Assembly (NCBI RefSeq): GCF_019166065.1
Contig: NZ_JAHTBN010000002.1
Location: 682,001-746,000 of the forward strand
Source of the DNA: Candidimonas humi
GTDB lineage: Bacteria > Pseudomonadota > Gammaproteobacteria > Burkholderiales > Burkholderiaceae_B
Reading direction: 5' to 3'
DNA: 64,000 nucleotides
In this document: one piece after another, positions 1 through 8,016 of the stretch
How the letters are laid out: the number at the start of each line of letters is the position of its first letter
How positions within the stretch are numbered: position 1 is the first letter of the stretch
Position numbers and translations under genes: made by a program
The notes under the pieces: model-generated
Seen by the model: only the letters and a program-made list of their open reading frames with translations
Told to the model about the DNA's origin: nothing
Database searches by the model: none

Positions 1-150
1 GCGGGCATCAACCAGGTGATTACCCAGCAGGCGATGCAGGTTTCCTTCAACCAGATATTCGATGCGCTGGGCTTTTGCTTCCTGGCCCTGATCGGGATCG
101 TGTGGCTGTCGAAGCCGCCCTTTGTCAGGGCGGCCGGCCGCGGGCGGTAG
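1..150 (+). CDS. MFS transporter, C-terminal fragment (DHA2/EmrB-like), 5' truncated by window edge
   Basis: The first 49 codons read in frame from base 1 to a TAG at 148-150. The segment has a hydrophobic stretch (FCFLALIGIVWLSKPP) followed by a short basic tail, as at the end of the last membrane helix of 14-helix drug exporters of the major facilitator superfamily. The preceding residues (INQVITQQAMQVSFNQIFDA) resemble the loop before the last helix of EmrB-type proteins. Only the tail is visible, so substrate and start cannot be given. It converges on ligJ with a 9-base gap, leaving no room for a separate terminator. It could belong to the same aromatic-acid region as ligJ/ligK, but that is inference. 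Confidence 0.6.
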   Translation, partial: AGINQVITQQAMQVSFNQIFDALGFCFLALIGIVWLSKPPFVRAAGRGR

Positions 151-159
151 GCGCGGGGT

Positions 160-1188
160 TCAGGCGTCCAGCAACCCTCGCGCGCGCAGGCGCTGCGCGA
201 GCCGCGGATATACCCGCAAGGCGTTGTCGCCCAGCACTTTGGCGCGATGCTCGGGGGCCAGCCACTGCACCGCATCGATATACCGCTTGGTGTCGTCGTA
301 GTAATGGCCGGTGCGAGGATCGATGCCACGGACCGCGCCGATGATTTCCGATGCAAACAGGACGTTGTCGGGCGGCACGACTTCCAGCAGCAGCTCGATG
401 CCCGGCTGGTGGTATACGCAGGTGTCGAAGAACACATTGTTCATCAAGTCTTCCAGCGGCGGGCGATTGAGCTGTTGCGCCAGGCCGCGATAGCGGCCCC
501 AGTGGTAGGGCACCGCGCCGCCTCCGTGGGGAATGACGAAGCGCAGCGTGGGGAAATCCTTGAAGATGTCCGACTGCACGAATTGCATGAACGCCGTGGT
601 GTCGCCGTTCAGGTAGTGGGCCCCGGTGTGGTGGAAGTTGGGGTTGCACGAGCAACTGACATGGATCATGGCCGGCACGTCGAGCTCTACCAGCTTTTCG
701 AAGAGCGGGTACCAGTAGCGCTGCGTCAGCGGCGGGTCGGCCCAGTGCCCGTCTGTCGGGTCCGGGTTCAGGTTGCAGCCGACGAAGCCCAGCTCTTCGA
801 CGCAGCGGACCAGTTCGCCGATACAGTTCTCGGGGCCGACGCCGGGGGACTGGGGCAGTTGGCAGACGCCGACGAGCTGGTCGGGGTAGAGCTCTACTGC
901 GCGATGAATCAGGTCGTTGCAGGCGCGGGTCCAGTTCAGGCTGGTGGTCGCATCGCCCACATGATGCGCCATGGCGCCGGCGATAGGAGAGAACAAGGTG
1001 AGATCCACGCCGCGCTGGCGCTGGATGCGCAACTGGTTGGGCTCCAGGGATTCGCGGATCTGGTCGTCGCTGATGGCGAAATCGGGCAACAGCACCTGGC
1101 CGGCCTCGTAGGCGGCGGTCTGCCTGGCCCGGTAGTCTTTCAGCGGCGCCGGTGCAGTGGTGTAGTGGCCGTGGCAATCGATGATCAT
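160..1188 (-). CDS. ligJ: 4-oxalomesaconate hydratase LigJ (amidohydrolase_2 family)
   Basis: 342 aa. The enzyme hydrates 4-oxalomesaconate to 4-carboxy-4-hydroxy-2-oxoadipate in the protocatechuate 4,5-cleavage and gallate pathways (cytoplasm). The N-terminus MIIDCHGHYT, the stretch IHVSCSCNP, the segment PHGGGAVPYHWGR and the motif SEIIGAVRGIDP closely follow the Sphingobium LigJ sequence as I recall it. Metal-site residues are His6 and His8 (HxH), His176 and His221. A Glu at 281 sits where related decarboxylases of the family usually carry Asp, which favours the hydratase. The gene lies 102 bases downstream of ligK on the same strand and is the last gene of a Bug-ligK-ligJ operon. Confidence 0.9.
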   Translation of the reverse strand: MIIDCHGHYTTAPAPLKDYRARQTAAYEAGQVLLPDFAISDDQIRESLEPNQLRIQRQRGVDLTLFSPIAGAMAHHVGDATTSLNWTRACNDLIHRAVELYPDQLVGVCQLPQSPGVGPENCIGELVRCVEELGFVGCNLNPDPTDGHWADPPLTQRYWYPLFEKLVELDVPAMIHVSCSCNPNFHHTGAHYLNGDTTAFMQFVQSDIFKDFPTLRFVIPHGGGAVPYHWGRYRGLAQQLNRPPLEDLMNNVFFDTCVYHQPGIELLLEVVPPDNVLFASEIIGAVRGIDPRTGHYYDDTKRYIDAVQWLAPEHRAKVLGDNALRVYPRLAQRLRARGLLDA

Positions 1189-1290
1189 GTGTGCTTATGT
1201 CTGGAGTGAGGAGGCGGGACGATTCAACTGGGCGTAGCGGTCGCCGCGGCGTGGGCTGGGCCCGCGCCGGGCAATGCTTTGCTGTTTTGC

Positions 1291-1968
1291 TTACTCTTCA
1301 AAGAAGCATCCGAGCTTCTCGAGCTTGGCGCGGTAGCCCGCGGCGTCGTTGTCTTTCTGTCCGATGGCCGCGAAGGTGCTGCTTTCGAACTCGTACTTTG
1401 CAGCGGCCTTGACGTGCACGTCCGCCACATTCGCCTGCGGAATGCACAGTACACCGTCCTCGTCGCCCACTATCAGGTCGCCGGGGTGGACCACCATGCC
1501 GCCGAGCGACAGGGGGGTGTTGATCTCGCCCGGGCCATCCTTGTAGGGCCCTTGATGGGTGACGCCGCATGCGTACACGGGAAAGCGCTGCTGGCGGATC
1601 CAGCCATAGTCGCGCACCGCGCCATAGATGATGACGCCCGCGAATTTCTTGGCGACGCAATAGGCAAGCATGCGTTCGCCGACGATGGCGTTGGTCAGGT
1701 CGCCGCCGGCGTCCACGACGATGACGTCACCTTCCACGGCCAGGTTCAAGGCCATGTGTGTCATCAGGTTGTCGCCGGGGCGGCTCTTGACGGTCAATGC
1801 GGGCCCGCACAGGACGCCGCCGGCATGCAGGGGGCGCAACTGGGCGCCGCCCGAATTCAGGCGCGACATGGAGTCGCTGATATTGGCTACGGGGATAGTG
1901 GCGAATTTCTTGACCCATTCGCTGTCGACGGCGCTGCGGCGCTTCAGAACTTGAAAACCTGCTTGCAT
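1291..1968 (-). CDS. ligK: 4-carboxy-4-hydroxy-2-oxoadipate aldolase LigK/GalC (RraA-like class II aldolase)
   Basis: 225 aa. The enzyme cleaves 4-carboxy-4-hydroxy-2-oxoadipate to pyruvate and oxaloacetate; the family often also acts on 4-hydroxy-4-methyl-2-oxoglutarate. The RraA-like fold is recognised from VANISDSMSRL, the nucleotide-like loop VDAGGDLTNAIVGERM and the metal/substrate motif YGAVRDYGW, where adjacent Arg and Asp are the catalytic pair of this family. A good ribosome site (AAGGAA, six bases before ATG) supports the start. The neighbour ligJ supplies its substrate, which settles the choice between RNase E regulator RraA and true aldolase. Length is normal for the aldolase. Confidence 0.9.
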   Translation of the reverse strand: MQAGFQVLKRRSAVDSEWVKKFATIPVANISDSMSRLNSGGAQLRPLHAGGVLCGPALTVKSRPGDNLMTHMALNLAVEGDVIVVDAGGDLTNAIVGERMLAYCVAKKFAGVIIYGAVRDYGWIRQQRFPVYACGVTHQGPYKDGPGEINTPLSLGGMVVHPGDLIVGDEDGVLCIPQANVADVHVKAAAKYEFESSTFAAIGQKDNDAAGYRAKLEKLGCFFEE

Positions 1969-2028
1969 GAGAAATTCCTTGAGAATGGCCGGGCTAGGCG
2001 AAGCCCGGAAAAGCCGGAAAGAGCATCC

Positions 2029-2991
2029 TTAGTTGACGACCAGATGGAACTGGCGCGCAACATCATCGTAGCTCTTCAGCTCTTTCTGGAAGAAGGGTTT
2101 GAATTTCGCAGCCGGCAAAGGCGCGGATTCGATGCCCATTTTATGCAGGGACTCGATGACGTCGGGCTGTTTCATGACGAGCTGGAGCTCGTCGGAAAGC
2201 TTGTCGACGATGGGCGCTGGCGTGTGCGCGGGCAGGAACACACCCCACCAGCCGGTGCTTTCCAGGTCGGCGACACCGGCTTCTTTCATGGTCGGAACGT
2301 CCGGCAGCGCATAGAAACGCGACGTGCCCGTGACCGCCAAGGCATGCAGCTTGCCGCTACGCACGAGAGGCAGCACTTCGCTGGCGGTCTGGATCATGAA
2401 GGTAAGGCGGCCGGCAATCAGGTCGGGCATTGCGGTAGCGCCCCCTTTGTACAGGACCTGGATGGGCTTGGTGCCGGTATTCTTCGGGAAAATCAGGTTG
2501 GTGGGGGCGCCCGCACCTACCGCGCCATACGAGGCTGTTTTCGGGTTGACTTTCATGTAGGCCACCAGTTCGGCGACGTTCTTGACCGGCAGCGTGGCCG
2601 GCACGACCAGCACGAAAGGCGCCTTGCCCAGGCGTGCCACCGGGATGAGATCCGTGGCGGCGTCGTAGGGCAGGTTCTTGGTGGTGGCGCGGTTGAAGGC
2701 GAGGAAGGTCGCGCCCACCAGCATCGTGTAGCCGTCCGGGGCGGCCTTGGCGACCAGGTTGGCCCCGATATTCGCGCTCGCGCCGGGGCGGTTGTCCACC
2801 ACGACGGGCTGCTGCACGCGAGTGCCCAGGCCCTTGGCGACCACGCGCGTGATGTTGTCCACGCCGCCTCCCGCGGAATAGGGAACGACCATGTGCAGAG
2901 GCTTGTCCGGATATTTGGCCACCGCGGCGCCCACGAGCGCGCTCCACAGGCCGATGCCCGCAACGGCAAGCTGTACGAAATTTCGTTTCAT
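2029..2991 (-). CDS. Bug/TctC-family periplasmic solute-binding protein (first of seven)
   Basis: 320 aa from ATG at 2991, preceded by a GGGGG ribosome site; an upstream in-frame Met at 3117 would add 42 residues without secretory character and was rejected. Residues 1-25 form a signal peptide ending in AVA-K. The mature part starts YPDKPLHMVVPYSAGGG, then VVDNRPGASANIG and APDGYTMLVG, the three hallmark stretches of Bug receptors. It is the first gene of an operon with ligK and ligJ, so the ligand is plausibly a di- or tricarboxylate of the protocatechuate/gallate route. No TctA/TctB genes are nearby. It is divergent from an IclR gene over 248 bases that hold a perfect dyad. Confidence 0.9.
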   Translation of the reverse strand: MKRNFVQLAVAGIGLWSALVGAAVAKYPDKPLHMVVPYSAGGGVDNITRVVAKGLGTRVQQPVVVDNRPGASANIGANLVAKAAPDGYTMLVGATFLAFNRATTKNLPYDAATDLIPVARLGKAPFVLVVPATLPVKNVAELVAYMKVNPKTASYGAVGAGAPTNLIFPKNTGTKPIQVLYKGGATAMPDLIAGRLTFMIQTASEVLPLVRSGKLHALAVTGTSRFYALPDVPTMKEAGVADLESTGWWGVFLPAHTPAPIVDKLSDELQLVMKQPDVIESLHKMGIESAPLPAAKFKPFFQKELKSYDDVARQFHLVVN

Positions 2992-3203
2992 GTGTCCCCC
3001 TTTGATCATCGGAATGACTGTCGACTTATGTAAATGCTGTGCAGGTAAATACGGCACTGGCGTCGCGGCGCGCGAGATGGCCTGGCATGCTTGCCTGTCT
3101 GTTCGACACGGCTGCACACCTTGCGTCCGCGGGCATCGCCGGAAAAATTCCTGCGTATCGTTACTCTGCGGACGAAGCTTATGGGCGCGCGGCGGGCATT
3201 ACA

Positions 3204-3230
3204 ATATCGGTCCGTACAACGGACCGATAT
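3204..3230. promoter_or_regulatory. Candidate IclR operator: 12-bp perfect inverted repeat
   Basis: Left arm ATATCGGTCCGT (3204-3215), spacer ACA, right arm ACGGACCGATAT (3219-3230); all 24 arm bases match. It ends nine bases before the IclR start codon and overlaps a TACAAT hexamer (3200-3205) that could be a -10 box. Position and symmetry suit autoregulation and control of the divergent Bug-ligK-ligJ operon. The inner 15 bases share the pattern GTCC-R-Y-N3-R-Y-GGAC with the site in front of the second IclR gene. Confidence 0.75.
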
Positions 3231-3239
3231 GAGGTCGAA

Positions 3240-3986
3240 ATGAGTGAAAACCCTGAAACGGAAGTCGTGACGGCCGCGGTTCGCGCCCTGGACATCCTGG
3301 ATGTCTTCACCATGGAATATCCTCATCTCGGGCTGAGCGAAATCGCCCGCCGGGCGGGGCTGGCGAAGTCGACGACGCAGCGCTTGCTCAAGACCCTGGA
3401 ATCCAGGGGCTATGTCGTCCAGAACGACAGCGCGCAGTGGCGGCTGGGCCCGGCTACCGCGTCGCTGGGCGGCCGCTATCAAATCGCCTTCGACATTCGG
3501 GAAAACGTCGAGCCGGCGCTGCGCAAGCTGTCCGATACCGTGGGCGAAGACACCTCGTTCTTCGTGCGCGACGGCGACCGGCGCATACGCTTGATCAAGA
3601 TCCAGTACCCGAATGCCCGGCATAGCCGCGCCCGGGTCGGGGAATCCATGCCCCTGGACCGTGGCGCGGCGGGACGGGTGATATTGGCCGCCATGGGCCA
3701 GCAGGGCATGCTGTACGACGAGATCCGCGCGCGCGGCTATCACGTGACGGTCGGCGAGGCGAAGGTCGCGTCCGCGAGCATAGGCGTGCCGGTTTTCGGG
3801 AGCCGATGGAAGGTAATCGGGGCGCTATGCATAGGCGCCCCGGCCGAGGATGGCGTGGCGACCCGGCTCACGGGCTTCGCGCCACAGCTCCGGCGCGCCG
3901 CCGAGGCCCTGTCGGCCGCGCTCAGCTATGACAATGACGGAGCGTCCCAGCGGCTGATCCAGGCGAGGGCCACCTGGCATCCCTAG
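3240..3986 (+). CDS. IclR-family transcriptional regulator, controls divergent Bug-ligK-ligJ operon
   Basis: 248 aa from the ATG at 3240; a longer frame opening at 3039 would run through the operator and lacks domain content, so it was rejected. N-terminal winged helix-turn-helix around residues 15-65 (LSEIARRAGLAKSTTQRLL), followed by the IclR effector domain (about 80-245; GESMPLDRGAAGRVILAA is the typical effector-domain stretch). It is a clear paralogue of the IclR protein at 8017-8745 across the whole length (RWRLGP/DWRLGP region, RGYHVTVGEA versus RGYHITIGEA). The likely effector is a pathway acid such as protocatechuate or gallate; that is inference. Confidence 0.9.
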   Translation: MSENPETEVVTAAVRALDILDVFTMEYPHLGLSEIARRAGLAKSTTQRLLKTLESRGYVVQNDSAQWRLGPATASLGGRYQIAFDIRENVEPALRKLSDTVGEDTSFFVRDGDRRIRLIKIQYPNARHSRARVGESMPLDRGAAGRVILAAMGQQGMLYDEIRARGYHVTVGEAKVASASIGVPVFGSRWKVIGALCIGAPAEDGVATRLTGFAPQLRRAAEALSAALSYDNDGASQRLIQARATWHP

Positions 3987-4068
3987 GCCATGGTTGCGCC
4001 TTCATGGCGATTGCCCCAGCCATGGCGGCTGCGTACGCATATTCGGGCTTTGCCGCCGGGAAATACAT

Positions 4069-4923
4069 TCAAATTGCCGGAAAGTCGTAGAGCATTGCCG
4101 GGGTTTCGCATAATATGCCGCGGCGCTGCCTGTCGCTCGAGGCCCAGTCCAGCAGAATCGCCAGCATATGTTCGTCGCCAGGCTGCGGGGTTCCATCCAG
4201 GGTGGACAGCACATGCGGCCAATCGCTTCCCCATACCAGGCGAGTCGGGGCGGCTGCCACCAGCGCTCGTCCCATGGCGTGCAGCACGTCTTCTTGCGGC
4301 GTGCCGATCAAGCGGGCCGATGATGCAAGAGAAAGCTTTACCCAGGTATTGCCGCCGTCGAGCAGTTTGCGCAAGAGGGGGTAGGCCGGGCTGGAAATTC
4401 CCCCATCTTGCGGAATCCTCGCCAGATGGTCGATGACCAAACGCACCTGCAATGCATTCAGCTTGTCTGCGTATGCCGCCAGTTGCGCGGGGGTCAGCAT
4501 GACCTGTATGTGCCAGCCCAGCGGTGCGATGCGCCGCGCGATCGGGTCCAGGTCTTCTATGGGCGTGGAATTTCCCCTGGCCAGGTTCAGGCGCACGCCG
4601 CGCACGCCCATGGCGTGCAGCTCGGCCAGCTCTTCGTCCCTTACCGTCGGAGCCAGGCAGACAATTGCCCGGCTATGCGGGCCCAGGTCGGCAAGGCCTT
4701 GCAAGGTGCAGCGGTTATCCAGGCCATACGACGACGGCGCTATCACCACGGTGCGTGCGGTGCCCAGGCGCTTTTGCACTGCGCGGTATTGGCCAGGCAA
4801 GGCGGGAGGGATAGGCTGGGCGCCAGGGGCGTAAGGGTATCGGCTGTCAAAAATATGCATGTGACAGTCGCACGCCCCTGGCGGCAGCGCGGGCAAGACC
4901 GGGGGATTCGTCATGGCCGTCAT
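4069..4923 (-). CDS. Amidohydrolase_2 family hydrolase, LigI-like (2-pyrone-4,6-dicarboxylate lactonase family)
   Basis: 284 aa. The family opens lactones of dicarboxylic acids (PDC hydrolase LigI, D-galactarolactone isomerase and relatives) or related acids. Seen: HxH metal motif in GACDCHMHIFD near residues 20-22, a mid-domain MGVRGVRLNLARG, VIDHLARIP, and the C-terminal metal Asp in VWGSDWPH. These match the LigI layout, but similarity to LigI is moderate and the upstream gene is an SMP-30 lactonase, so another lactone is possible. If it is LigI, the window holds LigI, LigJ and LigK, the complete route from PDC to pyruvate and oxaloacetate. An alternative start lies at 4914. It is the last gene of the second IclR-linked operon. 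Confidence 0.75.
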   Translation of the reverse strand: MTAMTNPPVLPALPPGACDCHMHIFDSRYPYAPGAQPIPPALPGQYRAVQKRLGTARTVVIAPSSYGLDNRCTLQGLADLGPHSRAIVCLAPTVRDEELAELHAMGVRGVRLNLARGNSTPIEDLDPIARRIAPLGWHIQVMLTPAQLAAYADKLNALQVRLVIDHLARIPQDGGISSPAYPLLRKLLDGGNTWVKLSLASSARLIGTPQEDVLHAMGRALVAAAPTRLVWGSDWPHVLSTLDGTPQPGDEHMLAILLDWASSDRQRRGILCETPAMLYDFPAI

Positions 4924-4957
4924 TCCGGCTAAGGAATGGATTGTGCAGGGATGGGGG

Positions 4958-5827
4958 CTACGAGCGCTCGATTCTGGAATACCAGGGCAGGGGCAGGCCG
5001 GGATGCACGGTGCGCAGTGCGTAGATGGAACTGTGGGCGCAGACGAACAGGGTGCGCAAATCCGTTCCGCCGAAACAGAAGTTCACCGGGGTTTCCGGGC
5101 ACTGGATCTTTCCCAGAAAATCCCCTTCGGCGGAATATACCCAAATGCCCCCGGGGCCTGTACAGAAGACGCGTCCGAGGGTGTCGACCTTGACGCCGTC
5201 CGGCAGGCCGGGGGAGTCGTCATGGCTCATATCGCCGAATATACGGCGGCCGGCGAGCTCGCCGTTTTCATCGAGATCCAAGACCTGCAAGTATTTCTGG
5301 GTGCGTGTGTTGGCGACATATAGCCTGCGCTCATCGGGGGAGAAAGCCAGGCCGTTGGGGTATTCGCAAAGCGCCACCAGGTGCACTGCGCCATCCGGCG
5401 CAATGCGCCAGATGGCCGCCTCGTTTTCGCGTTCGCGCACGTCCACTCTCATGCCGGGGTCGGTAAACAGGATGCTGCCATCCGAGCTGCAGATGACATC
5501 GTTGGGCCTGTTCAGGCGGCCATTGCTGGCCGTCTCGATCAGCACGTCGGCCTGTCCGGTGCGAGGGTTCCAGCGGGTCAGGCGGCGTCCCGGCCCTTCG
5601 CACTGAATGATATTGCCGTGCAGGTCGAACGTGGTCCCGTTCCCGCCATTGGTCTGGCGGACCAGTTGCGGTGTTTCGCCCGGAACCATGCGATAGAGGC
5701 GATTCTCGCGCACGTCGGCGAAGTAGAAGAACCCTTGCGGATCCCATAGCGGGCCTTCGGTAAAGGTATAGCCGGTGGCCAGCCTGTGCGGGGTTCCGGG
5801 CTTGAGTATGTCTTCGAGGCCTGTCAT
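4958..5827 (-). CDS. SMP-30/gluconolactonase family lactone hydrolase
   Basis: 289 aa, the usual size for a six-bladed beta-propeller of the SMP-30/gluconolactonase/LRE family. Seen: early metal Glu in TFTEGPLWDPQGFFYFAD (about residues 22-40), SNGRLNRPNDVICSSDGSI (metal Asn-Asp) and LYVANTRTQKYLQV. The C-terminal blade DSPGLPDGVKVDTLGRVFC carries the conserved DG near the catalytic Asp. It hydrolyses a sugar-acid or aromatic-derived lactone in the cytoplasm; the substrate cannot be told from sequence. Thirty-four bases separate it from the downstream LigI-like hydrolase, and two Bug genes precede it, all on one strand. Confidence 0.88.
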   Translation of the reverse strand: MTGLEDILKPGTPHRLATGYTFTEGPLWDPQGFFYFADVRENRLYRMVPGETPQLVRQTNGGNGTTFDLHGNIIQCEGPGRRLTRWNPRTGQADVLIETASNGRLNRPNDVICSSDGSILFTDPGMRVDVRERENEAAIWRIAPDGAVHLVALCEYPNGLAFSPDERRLYVANTRTQKYLQVLDLDENGELAGRRIFGDMSHDDSPGLPDGVKVDTLGRVFCTGPGGIWVYSAEGDFLGKIQCPETPVNFCFGGTDLRTLFVCAHSSIYALRTVHPGLPLPWYSRIERS

Positions 5828-5875
5828 GTGGTTTGTGCCTGGGTGCGTATCGTTGGGGTCGGCGAGGGCGCCGCG

Positions 5876-6856
5876 CTATTCTTGCGAGGAAATATGGGCA
5901 TTCTGGATTACTTCTTTCCAGCGTATGGTATCCGCATGTTGCGCCGACATCAGGTCGCCGGGTTTGCCGCCCGCCGGGTCCAGGCCCAATTTTTCGAACC
6001 GCTTTATGACTTCGGGGTCTTTCAGCGCCTTATCGAAGGCTGCGTTCAAGCGTGCGACGACCGCGGCCGGCGTTTTGGCGGGAACATAGGCGCCGAACCA
6101 GGCATCGCTCGCGAAGTCCTTGACGCCGGCTTCGGCCATGGTAGGTACGTCCGGCATGCTCTTGAGGCGCTTGGGCGACGCCGTGGCCAGAATCCGGACA
6201 TTGCCTGCCTGGACTTGCGCGGCGACTGCTTGAGTCGGAATGAACATCCATGATACTTGGCCGCCCAGCAGGGCGCTGACGGCGGGCGCATCGCCTTTGT
6301 ATGGCACGTGTACCGCATCCATTCCTGTGCGCAGCTTGAGCAGTTCTCCCTGCAGGTGCAGCACGGTGCCGGTTCCGCCGGAGCCGAAACTCATGGTGCC
6401 GGGCGAGGCCTTGGCTGTTGCGACCAGGTCTTGTATGGTGCGCCAGGGTTTTTTTGCCGATATGGCCAGCACGGTATGCGAATTGGCGATCTTGACCACG
6501 GGGGACAGCGATGTTTCGGTATGGGCCACATTGGGGCGCAAGCTGGGCACGATGGTCATGGGCCCAGTGGAGCTGACCAACAGTGTATAGCCATCGGGCT
6601 TGGCGCGCGCCACGAACTGCGCGCCTATGGCTCCCGAGGCTCCCGGCTTGTATTCTATGACCACGGACACGCCAAGGTCTTTCGCCAGGTCGGTGGACAG
6701 CAGCCGCGCAATTACATCGCCCGAGCCGCCGGGCGAGTTGGGCACTACATAAGTTACCGGGCCTCGCGGAAATCCGTCATGAGAGAATGCTGCGGGCGCA
6801 TGTAGTGCCGCGATGGCAAGCACGGATGAAGCCAGGAATCGAAAAGAGGTCTTCAA
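5876..6856 (-). CDS. Bug/TctC-family periplasmic solute-binding protein (second)
   Basis: 326 aa. Signal peptide over residues 1-25 (LASSVLAIAALHAPAAFS). Bug hallmarks: VTYVVPNSPGGSGDVIARLL, VVIEYKPGASGAIGAQF and KPDGYTLLVS. The usual N-R-P-G of the second motif is here Y-K-P-G, which may change the ligand-carboxylate contacts. It lies 48 bases from another Bug gene upstream and 48 bases from the SMP-30 gene downstream. Two Bug receptors in tandem in one operon suggests two related ligands or two domains of use (uptake and sensing); this is inference. Confidence 0.9.
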   Translation of the reverse strand: MKTSFRFLASSVLAIAALHAPAAFSHDGFPRGPVTYVVPNSPGGSGDVIARLLSTDLAKDLGVSVVIEYKPGASGAIGAQFVARAKPDGYTLLVSSTGPMTIVPSLRPNVAHTETSLSPVVKIANSHTVLAISAKKPWRTIQDLVATAKASPGTMSFGSGGTGTVLHLQGELLKLRTGMDAVHVPYKGDAPAVSALLGGQVSWMFIPTQAVAAQVQAGNVRILATASPKRLKSMPDVPTMAEAGVKDFASDAWFGAYVPAKTPAAVVARLNAAFDKALKDPEVIKRFEKLGLDPAGGKPGDLMSAQHADTIRWKEVIQNAHISSQE

Positions 6857-6904
6857 GATTGTCTCCGGAATAAAGGGATTTTTATCGTGGTGCGGGCGTG
6901 CGGC

Positions 6905-7888
6905 TTATTTCTGGCCTGCATGGAGCATTTCCGGATTGGCATGGACCGCCGCGCTCCAGAAAGACGTGTCCTCGGCGAGCGTTTTTTCCAGGACGGGGCC
7001 GGTTTGGCCGGATGTTTCCATATACATGTTTGAATAAAGCGATTTCACGGGCGCAGTCTTCAGCACGGCCTGTAGCGCCTGGGCAATCGGCTCGATCGAT
7101 GTGGCCGGCGTCCCCGACGGAGCGTAGACGACATACTGGCCGTATCCGGACACAGGCACCTTCAGTTCGGAGAAGGTCGGCACATCGGGGAAGCTCGCGG
7201 CGCGATGTGCGCCGGTCGTCGCGATGAGGCGGGCCTGGCCGTTGTTCGCGAGTTTGGCCATTTCACCCAGGGGCAGTACGGCCGCGGGAATCTGGCCGCT
7301 TGAAAGAGCAAGGGCCACCGGATGTGCGCCGGGGTAGGGGATAGTCGTCATGTCCAGGCCGAACTTGGCCGCGAAGATCTGCCCATAGAGTTGGGGCGGC
7401 GCATTCAGGCCTGGTGCGCCATACATGCCGTACTTGCTGTCCCTGCGGACCAGCGAGGCATAATCCGCTGCGGTTTTCGCCGGCACCTTGCTGCCTATTC
7501 CCAGGGCGTACTCGAAGCGTGCAATATGGACCACCGGAATGAAGTCGCTTGGCGCATACGGCAGCTTGTGCATGGTCAGCGGATACAGGCTGAAGAGGAC
7601 TGCTGGCGATACCAGCAGGGTGTTGCCGTCCGGATGCGAGTTTTTCACATATCCGGCGGCAATGATTCCTCCCGCGCCGGGGCGGTTTTCTATCACGACG
7701 GGCCGGTGTAGCCGTCCACGCAGGCCTTCGGCGATCTGGCGCACGAGGACATCGACTGTGCCGCCGGCCGGGAAGCCCACCACCAGATTCAGGGGCTGCT
7801 CGGCCCATGCGCCCGCGCAGGTTGCGACCAGGCCAAGCATGGCGCCGAAACGCGCGCAATGCATGAGGGTTTTGTGTAGGTGTGTCAT
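6905..7888 (-). CDS. Bug/TctC-family periplasmic solute-binding protein (third)
   Basis: 327 aa from the ATG at 7888 (MTHLHKTLMHC); an upstream start at 7957 would add 23 polar residues ahead of the signal peptide and reach toward the operator, so it was not used. The signal peptide ends near CAGAWA-EQ. Hallmarks: LNLVVGFPAGGTVDVLVRQ, VVIENRPGAGGIIAAGYV and HPDGNTLLVS; Asn replaces the usual Tyr in the third motif. It is the first gene of the operon 7888-4069 (Bug, Bug, SMP-30, LigI-like), divergent from the second IclR gene. Confidence 0.9.
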   Translation of the reverse strand: MTHLHKTLMHCARFGAMLGLVATCAGAWAEQPLNLVVGFPAGGTVDVLVRQIAEGLRGRLHRPVVIENRPGAGGIIAAGYVKNSHPDGNTLLVSPAVLFSLYPLTMHKLPYAPSDFIPVVHIARFEYALGIGSKVPAKTAADYASLVRRDSKYGMYGAPGLNAPPQLYGQIFAAKFGLDMTTIPYPGAHPVALALSSGQIPAAVLPLGEMAKLANNGQARLIATTGAHRAASFPDVPTFSELKVPVSGYGQYVVYAPSGTPATSIEPIAQALQAVLKTAPVKSLYSNMYMETSGQTGPVLEKTLAEDTSFWSAAVHANPEMLHAGQK

Positions 7889-7977
7889 GGCGGAGCCTTG
7901 CCGCATAGCGGCGGTTGGGATTGTCGGTTTTTGGCTCCGGGCACTATATGGTGTCATACTTTTACCTGTAAATGAGG

Positions 7978-7992
7978 GTCCACTGGGTGGAC
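7978..7992. promoter_or_regulatory. Candidate IclR operator (second site): GTCCAC-N3-GTGGAC
   Basis: A perfect 6-bp inverted repeat with three-base spacer, 25 bases before the second IclR start. It fits the same GTCC-R-Y-N3-R-Y-GGAC pattern as the core of the first IclR site (3210-3224), consistent with the two regulators being paralogues. A TTTAC/GTAAA dyad lies just upstream (7961-7972). The flanks are less symmetric than at the first site, hence the lower confidence. Confidence 0.55.
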
Positions 7993-8016
7993 TGGCTGTG
8001 CTCGGGAGTAGCGGCT

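Noticed and set aside
1279-3033. Open frame of 584 codons on the plus strand opposite ligK and the first Bug gene
   Set aside because: Both minus-strand genes carry complete family motifs and signals; the plus frame is a codon-bias artefact.
7972-8016. Upstream ATG for the second IclR gene
   Set aside because: It would place the dyad GTCCAC-N3-GTGGAC inside the coding region and adds residues unlike IclR N-termini; the ATG at 8017 has a better ribosome site.
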